The position numbers and the translations under genes were made by a program. The notes below the pieces were generated by a model, which worked only from the letters and a program-made list of their open reading frames with translations, was not told the origin of the DNA and made no database searches. A DNA stretch of 64,000 nt from Phycisphaeraceae bacterium (GTDB taxonomy: Bacteria; Planctomycetota; Phycisphaerae; Phycisphaerales; UBA1924): positions 82,133-146,132 of the forward strand of contig JAHBXL010000011.1 in NCBI GenBank assembly GCA_019636495.1. Reading direction: 5' to 3'. Below are positions 15,900-22,410 of this stretch, piece by piece. Each line of letters opens with the position of its first letter. The first letter of the stretch is position 1.

Positions 15900-17379
15900 C
15901 GGTGTCGTCCTTTTGGGGTGCGGGCGCATTGCCAGCGGTAGCCGTGGGGGCCGGGGTCAGTCCGAGTTCGTTCATGAGCGTGAGCTCTTTGGCACGCTGG
16001 CGGAGTTCCTGCTCCCAGTCGCGTCCCTGGCGTGCGAATTCGGCGGCGAGCGTGGTGGTGTGATTTGCCAGGCGAGTGGCCTGAGCGTTGGCTTCTTTGG
16101 CGGGATCGACGTGCTCGACGCCATCCCAGAACCACGCGTGCTCGGGAAGCGTGACTGCCCCACCCGTCAGCGTCCGCATCGACTGCGGAAGGAGCCCTTC
16201 GACCAGTACCGCTTCGTTGAGCCAGGCCTTGAACAAGCGGTCGAGCACGGCGAGCTGCAGATAGTGCTGCTCGACGCGAACGCTCTTGAAGTACGTCTGG
16301 TGGTCGAGGCGACCGCTCGCGTAGTTGTACCCCGAGGAGTTACCCGCCGCGACGTTGAACGGCATGTTCAGGCAGCGGGCGATCTCGTTGAGCACCTCGC
16401 GCTTGAACTCGCCGAACGTCGTGGTGGGTTGCTCGGCATGAACCTGCCCCAGCTTCCATCCGCCCGGCAGCACCGTGGCAAGGCGCTGTTCGAGCTCGAC
16501 TTCGTCCATCGGCTCCAGGGGATCGGCCTCGCCATTCGGCGGGCTGTCGGTGTAGATGACGGCAGCGAAGTTGGCGGCCGTCTCGGCGGCGGCAATCGTC
16601 GCCAGCGTGTACCGGCGCAGCTGCGCGAACAGCGGGAGCGCGGGGGTGATGTCGGGGATGCCGCGGAGCTGGCCGGGCCGGTCGGCCCGGAAGTAATGCA
16701 CGACCGAGGCGGCGGGCAGGGTGTCGTAGGCGGCGAGATCGTCGATCGGTGCGCGGAGCAGACCGCTGGCACCCGGGTGCCGCTTGAGCACGCGGTAGGC
16801 GGAGGGGTTGCCCCACGCGTCCAGCACAATGCCATCGATCTCGTCGGCTCGGCCGCGGCGTAGGAGGGGGGTGCAGACTTGATCGGCCTCGATGAGCTTC
16901 AGGTCCAGCGACACGGGCGAGGCGATGGCCGGGTTGCTGACCAGCAGCGCGAACGCCTCGCCGCTCTCCGCACGAGCCATGCGCATGGTGCGGAGCTTGC
17001 CAGAGAGGTCTACCGCGCGCGCCCAACGGTCGAACGCGTCCTCGATGCGGGCGTTGGCGTCCGCATCCTCGGTGAGCATCTGCAGCCGCGGGCCGGTACC
17101 GATTGTGTCGTTGGCGAGCGTGAGGACGATGCCCTTGGCGTATGAGTTATTGGCGACCTCGTAGCGCGCTCGGTTGCGGAGGATGCGCCGAACCTCGGGG
17201 TTCACCGCCGCGTTGGGCGCAAGGCCATCGGCGTTGGCCCAGTGCTTGCGGTTCTCCGCCGTGGTCTGCGCCGAGTCGAACTTGGCGACCACGAGCCGCC
17301 GCCCGCTGCGCGGAGCGTCCGTGCTCCGCCCAGCGGGGCGGCCGTTCCGGCTCAAGAGGTTGGCGATGGTCTTGAACAT
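15838..17379 (-). CDS. Portal protein, lambda gpB-like
   Basis: The 513-residue product forms the dodecameric ring at one capsid vertex through which DNA passes. It starts MFKTIANLLSRNGRPAGRSTDAPRSGRRLVVAKFDSAQTTAENRKHWANAD. It then has LRNRARYEVANNSYAKGIVLTLANDTIGTGPRLQM, a signature of the lambda-family portals. Length and position, between the gpW-sized gene and the protease-capsid gene, agree. No good ribosome-binding site precedes ATG 17379, so coupling to the upstream small gene, 10 bases away, is likely. Confidence 0.9.
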   Translation of the reverse strand: MFKTIANLLSRNGRPAGRSTDAPRSGRRLVVAKFDSAQTTAENRKHWANADGLAPNAAVNPEVRRILRNRARYEVANNSYAKGIVLTLANDTIGTGPRLQMLTEDADANARIEDAFDRWARAVDLSGKLRTMRMARAESGEAFALLVSNPAIASPVSLDLKLIEADQVCTPLLRRGRADEIDGIVLDAWGNPSAYRVLKRHPGASGLLRAPIDDLAAYDTLPAASVVHYFRADRPGQLRGIPDITPALPLFAQLRRYTLATIAAAETAANFAAVIYTDSPPNGEADPLEPMDEVELEQRLATVLPGGWKLGQVHAEQPTTTFGEFKREVLNEIARCLNMPFNVAAGNSSGYNYASGRLDHQTYFKSVRVEQHYLQLAVLDRLFKAWLNEAVLVEGLLPQSMRTLTGGAVTLPEHAWFWDGVEHVDPAKEANAQATRLANHTTTLAAEFARQGRDWEQELRQRAKELTLMNELGLTPAPTATAGNAPAPQKDDTDGNEDSDRSEDPIRAQVSVA

Positions 17380-17389
17380 TGGGTGTGGG

Positions 17390-17596
17390 TCAGACAGAAC
17401 CGGGCGGGACGATCTTGGCGAACTTGATGCCGAGGCCGGGCTTCTTCGCGGCGTCCTTGGACGCGAGGTAGCGGTCGGCCTCGATCTGGTCCTTCAGCGG
17501 GTGCTGCTCGACGCTGCCCGAATCACCCGCCGCCTTGGCAGGACCGACCGCGTTATCGCGGATCGCCTGCTCAACATCAGGGGTGGGGTCGGGCAC
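17390..17596 (-). CDS. Small gpW-sized phage protein upstream of portal
   Basis: The 68-residue product starts at GTG 17596 with TGGAG upstream: PDPTPDVEQAIRDNAVGPAKAAGDSGSVEQHPLKDQIEADRYLASKDAAKK. The size and position, between terminase and portal, equal lambda gpW, a head-completion protein. The SVEQHPLKDQIEADRYL segment looks like a conserved short phage family. It is the first gene after a copy of the 37-base promoter-like element at 17631-17667, so it may start the capsid transcript. Confidence 0.7.
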   Translation of the reverse strand: MPDPTPDVEQAIRDNAVGPAKAAGDSGSVEQHPLKDQIEADRYLASKDAAKKPGLGIKFAKIVPPGSV

Positions 17597-17630
17597 GGAA
17601 GGCTCCAGGACTCGACAACGCGAGCCGACT

Positions 17631-17667
17631 CCCGGCTACCTACGCCAACCACACGCAGGCTGTCCGC
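17631..17667 (-). promoter_or_regulatory. Triplicated ECF-like promoter element, copy 1
   Basis: On the minus strand the element reads GCGGACAG, 13 variable bases, then GGCGTAGGTAGCCGGG. The same two blocks with the same 13-base gap occur at 30782-30818 and 50016-50052. GGAC and CGTA lie 17 bases apart, the geometry of ECF sigma-factor promoters. The next gene start, at 17596, is 35 bases beyond the element. Confidence 0.65.
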
Positions 17668-17708
17668 GACAAGGGGTGCCGCGGAGGTTTGTTCGATAGA
17701 TCGAACGG

Positions 17709-17891
17709 CTACGCCAGGGCTTCCCGCGTCGTCACGCGGCGTCCGCAGTGCCGGCACTCCCGCCGGCGCAAGACAGCGCCTGTAAGCCGCTTGAGGTACA
17801 CCACGCGAAAGTGCTGGCACCCACAGACGCGGCATACCAGCCCGAGGGGCTGGCTCCTGTCATCCGGATTGGTTTGCCTGATCCGCGGCAT
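17709..17891 (-). CDS. NrdR-like zinc-ribbon phage protein
   Basis: The 60-residue product carries two Cys pairs: LVCRVCGCQHFRVVYLKRLTGAVLRRRECRHCGRRVTTRE. The RRRECxxCGRRxTTxE motif is that of the NrdR zinc ribbon, but the ATP-cone domain of NrdR is missing. Small zinc ribbons of this kind occur in phages (Com, Ogr) as translation or transcription regulators. ATG 17891 shares one base with the terminase stop (TGATG), so the genes are coupled. It may regulate late gene expression. Confidence 0.75.
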   Translation of the reverse strand: MPRIRQTNPDDRSQPLGLVCRVCGCQHFRVVYLKRLTGAVLRRRECRHCGRRVTTREALA

Positions 17892-20176
17892 CAGCGTCGC
17901 TCGCCCTTCATTGCAGAGAGGCGAATCCTCGGTCGGATAGCCACCTTGGCATCCGTTCCGAAGAGCAAGGCGCCGTGCATCGACGCGGCCACCGCGCAGC
18001 CGACCAGGCAGTCGAGCCAGTGGTTGTCGATCCCTTCGACGCGGAGCTTCCACTCGTCAACCGTCCGGCCTCGCCCCTCGGTCTTGATGCGATACTCGCC
18101 GGTGAGGTGCTCGGACAGCAACCGGTGCGGCTCGGGCTTGTTCCCGAAGAGCGAGAGGCAGCCCGGATCACCCATCGGCACCGCGAGGCGTGCGTGCGCG
18201 AACGACTTCCAGTAGTTCGTGTCGAAGACCACGTGCCGTACCGCTCGCTTGCCGGTGATCACGGGGATGCGCCAGTTGAGACCAACCCGGTCGCCGCGCT
18301 TGCGCTTGTAGTCGGAGAAGGGGATGCTCGATGCGCCGACATACCGCCCGTGGCTGGGCATGAGCACACTGGCGTGCGGGCTCTGGCGGCAGAACTGATA
18401 GACCACGTCCGTGGACGATCCCCAGTTGGCGTCGATTAGGCAGCGATCGATCCGCACCATCGCGCCGTCGTCGCGCCGCCACTCGCGGGCCAGGTGCGAC
18501 GCCACGAGCCGCTCCAGCCCGCCGTAGATGGCTCCCTCAACGCCGGCTCGCGGAGCCGCCGTCGCAAGTGTCCGCCGCATGTCACGCAGCGTGAAGTACC
18601 CGGTCTTCTGGTCCGGCTCGGTGCCGTAGTCGATGACGTACCCGGTGAAGTCGTCCTCCCACGCCGCAATCAGATAGAACAGTGCCTTGCCCTGCACGTC
18701 CACGAACATCGTCAGCCGTGTGCACCCGATGGGCACCTCAGCACGGGCTTGGCCGTTCACCTTTGCCGCGATCTGGTCGGCGTTGAGCAGGTCGTCGGCC
18801 GCCTGGACCTCCGGCAGCGGCTCGTTCTGATACTCGGCGAAGAACGCCGCCTCGTCCTGCAGTTTGAGGTTCATCGCGTGCTGGACTGCCGAGAGCTCAT
18901 CGTGGTTGAAGCGCTCCGGCCAGGCGATCACCGCACCCTCGTCCATCGCGGTACGGTGCTGGCCGTAGAACTCCGTGGCGGCCTTGATCCCCCGATCGTT
19001 CCTTAGACCGTCCGCCCGGAGCTCGGCGTAGCGCTGCCACAACGCCTCGCGCGACGGAAAGGCGTACATCATCTTCGTCCGCTCACCCTGCCACTGGGGG
19101 TGCTTGTCCCGGTCGAGGATGCGGTCGGCCAGGTCGTCGGGGCGAACCACCGTCAACGTCATCAGCCCGGCAATCTTCTTCCCGGGCCCGGCGAGGCCGA
19201 GGATCGCGCCGGCGAGGATGCGTTCGCGGTTGGCGCACTGTGACGGCGAGCGCGCCGACTCATCTGTCTGCGGATCGTCGATGAGCACCAGCGACGGTCG
19301 GGCTGACGTGCCGTCCGCCCTCTTGTGTTTCATACCACGGATGCGACCGGTGATCCCCGCTACGCGGATGATGGCGCCCGCGGCCGCCGAGCCACCGATC
19401 GTCGGCAGCACGATCTCCTTAGCGGTCCACCCGATGTGCGTCTGCTTCCCGTGGAAGAGCTGGCCCGAGGCCCGCTGGTGGATGCCCTCAAGCGACCGGA
19501 TCGGATGGCAGACTTCGGGGAAGTCGCCGGCGAGCAGCTCGCTGTTCTCCAACTCCGCCTTGATCGATTCGAGCATCCCCGCCGCGTGCTCTTCGTCTGA
19601 GCCGATGAGCGCAACGAAGTCGCGGTGCCCGTAGAGCATGGCCCACAGGCACGCCACCTCGCATAGCGAAGTCTTGCCCGACCCGCGTGGCATGGCCATC
19701 GCAAACAGACCGCCCTCCAGCACCGCCTGCTCGATCTTGGCGATGACCTTCAGGTGGTCCTCGGACCAGCGCAGGTGGAAAGTCTGAAGGAAGTACGTCT
19801 CGCAGAAGAAGCGGAAGTCCCCGGCCGCCTTCTCCTTCCGAGCGGGATCGGCCACCGGCGGCAGGTCGCCGATGTCCCGCCCCGAGAGCGAAAGGACGGC
19901 GTTGCGGAGGCGGGCCCGCTCCTTCATCGCTTCGTAGCCGGTGAGCCCAGCTGGCTGCGCCGCCGCGTCCGCGATGGCCTCATGCCGCGTCGTCACCAGC
20001 CAGGCGACGTACCGGAAGAGATCGACCTTGCCCGCGTCGCCATCGGCCGCGACACGGAAACCCGCGCGCGTGCGATGGCGGTGGAGCTGCCGCTCGCTGA
20101 TCACCTCGCCCAGCGGAGTGCTGTTGAGCAGTCGCGCGAGTTCGCCGGGCTTGAGTTTGCGCGGGTCAATCGCCAC
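17891..20176 (-). CDS. Terminase large subunit
   Basis: The 761-residue product is the DNA-packaging motor ATPase and nuclease. The N-terminal 60 residues look like a helix-turn-helix (GELARLLNSTPLGEVISERQLHRHR). Walker A is MPRGSGKTS near residue 161 and Walker B is LVLIDDPQTDES near 295. The nuclease half includes MFVDVQGKALFYLIAAWEDDF and later CLIDANWGSSTDVVY. Its length and GpA-like layout fit the large lambda-type group. It starts at GTG 20176 and overlaps the upstream small gene by 11 bp. Confidence 0.92.
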   Translation of the reverse strand: MAIDPRKLKPGELARLLNSTPLGEVISERQLHRHRTRAGFRVAADGDAGKVDLFRYVAWLVTTRHEAIADAAAQPAGLTGYEAMKERARLRNAVLSLSGRDIGDLPPVADPARKEKAAGDFRFFCETYFLQTFHLRWSEDHLKVIAKIEQAVLEGGLFAMAMPRGSGKTSLCEVACLWAMLYGHRDFVALIGSDEEHAAGMLESIKAELENSELLAGDFPEVCHPIRSLEGIHQRASGQLFHGKQTHIGWTAKEIVLPTIGGSAAAGAIIRVAGITGRIRGMKHKRADGTSARPSLVLIDDPQTDESARSPSQCANRERILAGAILGLAGPGKKIAGLMTLTVVRPDDLADRILDRDKHPQWQGERTKMMYAFPSREALWQRYAELRADGLRNDRGIKAATEFYGQHRTAMDEGAVIAWPERFNHDELSAVQHAMNLKLQDEAAFFAEYQNEPLPEVQAADDLLNADQIAAKVNGQARAEVPIGCTRLTMFVDVQGKALFYLIAAWEDDFTGYVIDYGTEPDQKTGYFTLRDMRRTLATAAPRAGVEGAIYGGLERLVASHLAREWRRDDGAMVRIDRCLIDANWGSSTDVVYQFCRQSPHASVLMPSHGRYVGASSIPFSDYKRKRGDRVGLNWRIPVITGKRAVRHVVFDTNYWKSFAHARLAVPMGDPGCLSLFGNKPEPHRLLSEHLTGEYRIKTEGRGRTVDEWKLRVEGIDNHWLDCLVGCAVAASMHGALLFGTDAKVAIRPRIRLSAMKGERR

Positions 20177-20414
20177 CTGCGGACATCTCCTTCACGAGCC
20201 ACGCGGCGTAGTGCACGAGGTTGATGCTCCCGTCGGCGTTGGTCGGCGCGCCCGCGTCGATGTCGGCGAGGAGCATCGCTTCGGTGACGGGCTTCCCGCC
20301 CAGGCGCGTGAGCACACGGGCGGCATCCGCCACGGGCAGCGCGGCGGGGTTGAGCCGGGACATCCCCTGTCCCCGCGATGCGGCATCAGAACTAGGCGCG
20401 TGTTCGGGAGTCAT
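20166..20414 (-). CDS. Small helical protein upstream of terminase, possible TerS-like
   Basis: From ATG 20414 (GGAGG at seven bases) the product is 82 residues and includes SRLNPAALPVADAARVLTRLGGKPVTEAMLLADIDAGAPTNADGSINLVHYAAWLVKEM. The repeated helical pattern with LARVLT...GKPVTEAMLLADI suggests a helix-turn-helix. Its place directly before the large terminase is that of the small terminase or a DNA-binding partner. The terminase N-terminus ends in a similar VDLFRYVAWLVTTR motif, so the two may share ancestry. Confidence 0.65.
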   Translation of the reverse strand: MTPEHAPSSDAASRGQGMSRLNPAALPVADAARVLTRLGGKPVTEAMLLADIDAGAPTNADGSINLVHYAAWLVKEMSAGGD

Positions 20415-20442
20415 GCCCGACCTCCCGGACCTTCGCGTCCCG

Positions 20443-20476
20443 CGAGTTGCCCACATCGCGCGACGAGTTGCCCACA
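20443..20476 (+). repeat. Two 13-bp direct repeats at 21-bp spacing (GCCCACA core)
   Basis: CGAGTTGCCCACA occurs at 20443-20455 and again, identical, at 20464-20476. The 21-bp period equals two helical turns, so both copies face the same side of the DNA. The repeats lie between the divergent terminase operon and the plus-strand small-gene block. A tandem GCCCACA site lies in the same position and orientation before the paralogous block at 63875-63895, so these are probably regulatory sites. Confidence 0.6.
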
Positions 20477-20587
20477 GCAGCGAGATTCTCGGCGAATCCT
20501 CGCGGGATGGCCTTGCCGGTCCGCAAGTGTCATGGCTTCATGTGTCCAACGCGGGCGGGAACGTCGCCCGCAACGGAGACCACGAAC

Positions 20588-20854
20588 ATGAGCGCGAAGA
20601 AGAACAAGACGCCCAAGACCCCGACGCCCGACCCCAGCGCCAGCGAGACCTACGCCCAGCGGCGCAGCGACATCGCCCGGCTGCTCGACGTGCTCGGCAT
20701 GGAACTGGACAAGCACGCCGATGCCGCCAAGGCCGACCCCAAGTGCTGGGGCCGCGTCGGGGACCTCGGGAAGGTCCGCAGCGACCTGATCGACATGGTC
20801 GGGTTCATGAGCGGGATGGAGCGGGATGAGGTCGAACGGTTCCTGGCCGAGTGA
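20588..20854 (+). CDS. Small phage protein, first gene of the plus-strand block
   Basis: The 88-residue product starts with a basic Lys/Pro-rich segment (SAKKNKTPKTPTPDPSASETYAQRR), then a helical part, SDIARLLDVLGMELDKHADAAKADPKCWGRVGDLGKVRSDLIDMVGFMSGMERDEVERFLAE. ATG 20588 is preceded by ACGGAG. The 16 bases before the ATG are identical to those before the first gene of the paralogous block at 63774. I recognise no family. Confidence 0.75.
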   Translation: MSAKKNKTPKTPTPDPSASETYAQRRSDIARLLDVLGMELDKHADAAKADPKCWGRVGDLGKVRSDLIDMVGFMSGMERDEVERFLAE

Positions 20855-20881
20855 CGTGCGCGAACCAGAAGGAGCACACCC

Positions 20882-21139
20882 ATGTTCATCAAATCGATCG
20901 TGATCGAAGGCGTCGAGGACAACGTGGAGATCGCCCGCACCGACGCGGGGGCGCTGGTCACGGCGGGCAACCGCGTGATCTGCGAGATGGGTCGCGGCGA
21001 AGACCGCGAGGCCCGCTACGCCAAGGCCTGCGAGGTCGCCAAGGTCGTCCTCGGGACCGACCGTCGGGGCCGCCCCGCCGGGACCAACTCGATGATCCAT
21101 GACGTGCTGCAGGAGATCGAGCGCGTCGCGGGCTGCTGA
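20882..21139 (+). CDS. 85-residue conserved protein, paralogue of 63517-63774
   Basis: The 85-residue product reads MFIKSIVIEGVEDNVEIARTDAGALVTAGNRVICEMGRGED and ends TNSMIHDVLQEIERVAGC. Its paralogue in the second element has the same length and shares IARTDAGALVTAGN, the RKGR/RRGR...TNSMIH segment and the terminal RVAGC. The first half is beta-rich and the second helical. The function is unknown. Keeping length and ends in two independent elements argues for a real, selected gene. Confidence 0.8.
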   Translation: MFIKSIVIEGVEDNVEIARTDAGALVTAGNRVICEMGRGEDREARYAKACEVAKVVLGTDRRGRPAGTNSMIHDVLQEIERVAGC

Positions 21140-21151
21140 ATCGCTCGCGGC

Positions 21152-21200
21152 GGCGCGGGGAACCGCGCCGGCCACGCTTTGCCGCCGCAATGTGCGGCGG
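21152..21200 (+). promoter_or_regulatory. Double hairpin leader of the HARE-HTH gene
   Basis: Two perfect hairpins follow each other: GGCGCGG with loop GGAA and CCGCGCC (21152-21169), and CCGCCGCA with loop ATG and TGCGGCGG (21182-21200). They end 29 bases before the HARE-HTH start. The paralogous gene in the second element has two hairpins at almost the same distance, also containing a GCAAyGTGC core in the second. An RNA-level control element is possible. Confidence 0.45.
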
Positions 21201-21229
21201 TGTTCCGCACCACCTGATTGGAGACGATC

Positions 21230-21673
21230 ATGAGTACGAAGACCAAGAAGGCCCCGAAGACCTCCCGCATGTCCAAGAGCGCCGCGCGTGCCGAGGGCGC
21301 GGCCAAGACCGAGCGCGCCCGCAAGGCCGCGCTCGCCGAGATCAAGGACCGCCTGGACGGGAAGCCAGCGGCCGCCGCGAAGGCCAAGGGCGTCAAGGCC
21401 GCCAAGACGCCCAAGGCCCCGAAGCAGAAGAAGCCCAAGCGGGTCAGCGCCCTGGACGCCGCGGCGCAGGTGCTCGCCGGGTCGAAGGTCCCCATGCGGG
21501 CCAAGGAGATGATCGCCGAGATGGAGGCCAAGGGCCTCTGGAAGAGCCCCGGCGGCAAGACGCCCGAGGCCACGCTCTACGCCGCCATCATCCGCGAGAT
21601 CGCGGCCAAGGGGAGTGCCTCCCGCTTCAAGAAGCACGAGCGCGGCGTCTTCGTCGCGGGGAAGGGGGCCTGA
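21230..21673 (+). CDS. HARE-HTH domain protein with Lys/Ala-rich N-terminus
   Basis: The 147-residue product has a basic, Lys/Ala-rich N-terminal half, probably binding nucleic acid. A C-terminal HARE-HTH (HB1/ASXL) domain reads [54 protein letters not shown] and ends [18 protein letters not shown] domains are known from chromatin and restriction proteins and have been proposed to sense modified DNA. GGAG lies six bases before ATG 21230. The paralogue at 62410-62994 is nearly identical over this domain. The nearby ParB-methyltransferase is a possible functional partner. Confidence 0.85.
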   Translation: MSTKTKKAPKTSRMSKSAARAEGAAKTERARKAALAEIKDRLDGKPAAAAKAKGVKAAKTPKAPKQKKPKRVSALDAAAQVLAGSKVPMRAKEMIAEMEAKGLWKSPGGKTPEATLYAAIIREIAAKGSASRFKKHERGVFVAGKGA

Positions 21674-21676
21674 CCC

Positions 21677-21910
21677 ATGAAGATCGCAGACGTCCAGGTC
21701 GGCGGGCGATACATCGCCAAGGTCTCGGGCGTGCTCACAACCGTGCGCGTGCTCGGCATCCGGGAGGTTCCGCCGCCCTGGCATGGCGCGACGAGCGACC
21801 GTTGGCGGACACGCATCGATGTGGTCAACGAGCGCACGGGGCGCAAGACCACCTTCTCCTCGGCCGCTCGCTTGCGCCGGCGTGCGGCCGAGCCCGGAAA
21901 GGAGGCATGA
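21677..21910 (+). CDS. Small basic protein, unrecognised
   Basis: The 77-residue product starts MKIADVQVGGRYIAKVSGVLTTVRVLGIRE and continues with a basic segment RWRTRIDVVNERTGRKTTFSSAARLRRRA. The N-terminal half looks like a small beta-barrel (KVSG.LTTVRVLGI), and the C-terminal half is Arg-rich. It starts three bases after the HARE-HTH stop and ends three bases before the next start, so it is cotranslated. The corresponding gene in the second block is unrelated in sequence. The function is unknown. Confidence 0.7.
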   Translation: MKIADVQVGGRYIAKVSGVLTTVRVLGIREVPPPWHGATSDRWRTRIDVVNERTGRKTTFSSAARLRRRAAEPGKEA

Positions 21911-21913
21911 TCC

Positions 21914-22393
21914 ATGCAGGCCACACGCGCCCAACTCGAATCCCTGCTCGACGCCGCCGAGCGCCTGCTCAACGCACGCGAGGTCCAAATGCTCACCACC
22001 GAGGAGTGGGACGCCCTGGAACATGCGGTGGCGGCGTGCAGCGAGCCCGCCGCCAACGAGCGCACCGAGACCTTCACCGTTGACGACACCAAGGCGCTGG
22101 TCCGCAGTGTCGTCCCGATGAAGGGCGAGCCCTACCAGCACCGGTGCCCCTACGACGCCTACGAGGCGGTGGCCTACGCGATCGCCGAAACCAAGAGCGG
22201 GTTCAACCTCGAAGACCTGCGGGGCGCGGCCAACGTTCCCTGGAGCCAGGCGGCCGTCGCCTTCGCGTTCCTCAAGGAGCGGAGCGTGGTGGTCCCCGCG
22301 GGCGGCCGCAACCACGCCGCCGCAGGGACAACGCCCTTCGAGGATGCCATGATCGAGTACCACGCCCTCCGGGAGGGCGACCAGGACACCTGA
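21914..22393 (+). CDS. Winged-helix-like protein, paralogue of 61786-62169
   Basis: The 159-residue product has a helical N-terminal third (LESLLDAAERLLNAREVQMLTTEEWDALEHAV). The conserved core is KALVRSVVPMKGEPYQHRCPYDAYEAVAYAIAE and SQAAVAFAFLKERSVVVPAGGRNHAA, and the end is YHALREGD. The shorter paralogue at 61786-62169 shares LIRSVVP, ALAFLKERGCLVPARGRRHVAA and EYHALREA. The helix-turn-helix followed by a beta wing (FLKERSVVVPAGGRNH) suggests DNA binding. It is the last gene of the plus-strand block, ending 17 bases before the convergent methyltransferase. Confidence 0.75.
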   Translation: MQATRAQLESLLDAAERLLNAREVQMLTTEEWDALEHAVAACSEPAANERTETFTVDDTKALVRSVVPMKGEPYQHRCPYDAYEAVAYAIAETKSGFNLEDLRGAANVPWSQAAVAFAFLKERSVVVPAGGRNHAAAGTTPFEDAMIEYHALREGDQDT

Positions 22394-22410
22394 GTCCATC
22401 GCTCTCTCCT

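Noticed and set aside
17631..17667. c-di-GMP-I riboswitch (GGTAGGTAGC-like core)
   Set aside because: The GTAGGTAGCCGGG block recalls the aptamer, but the CGCAAAGCC half and the P1-P2 folding are missing, so a promoter reading is preferred.
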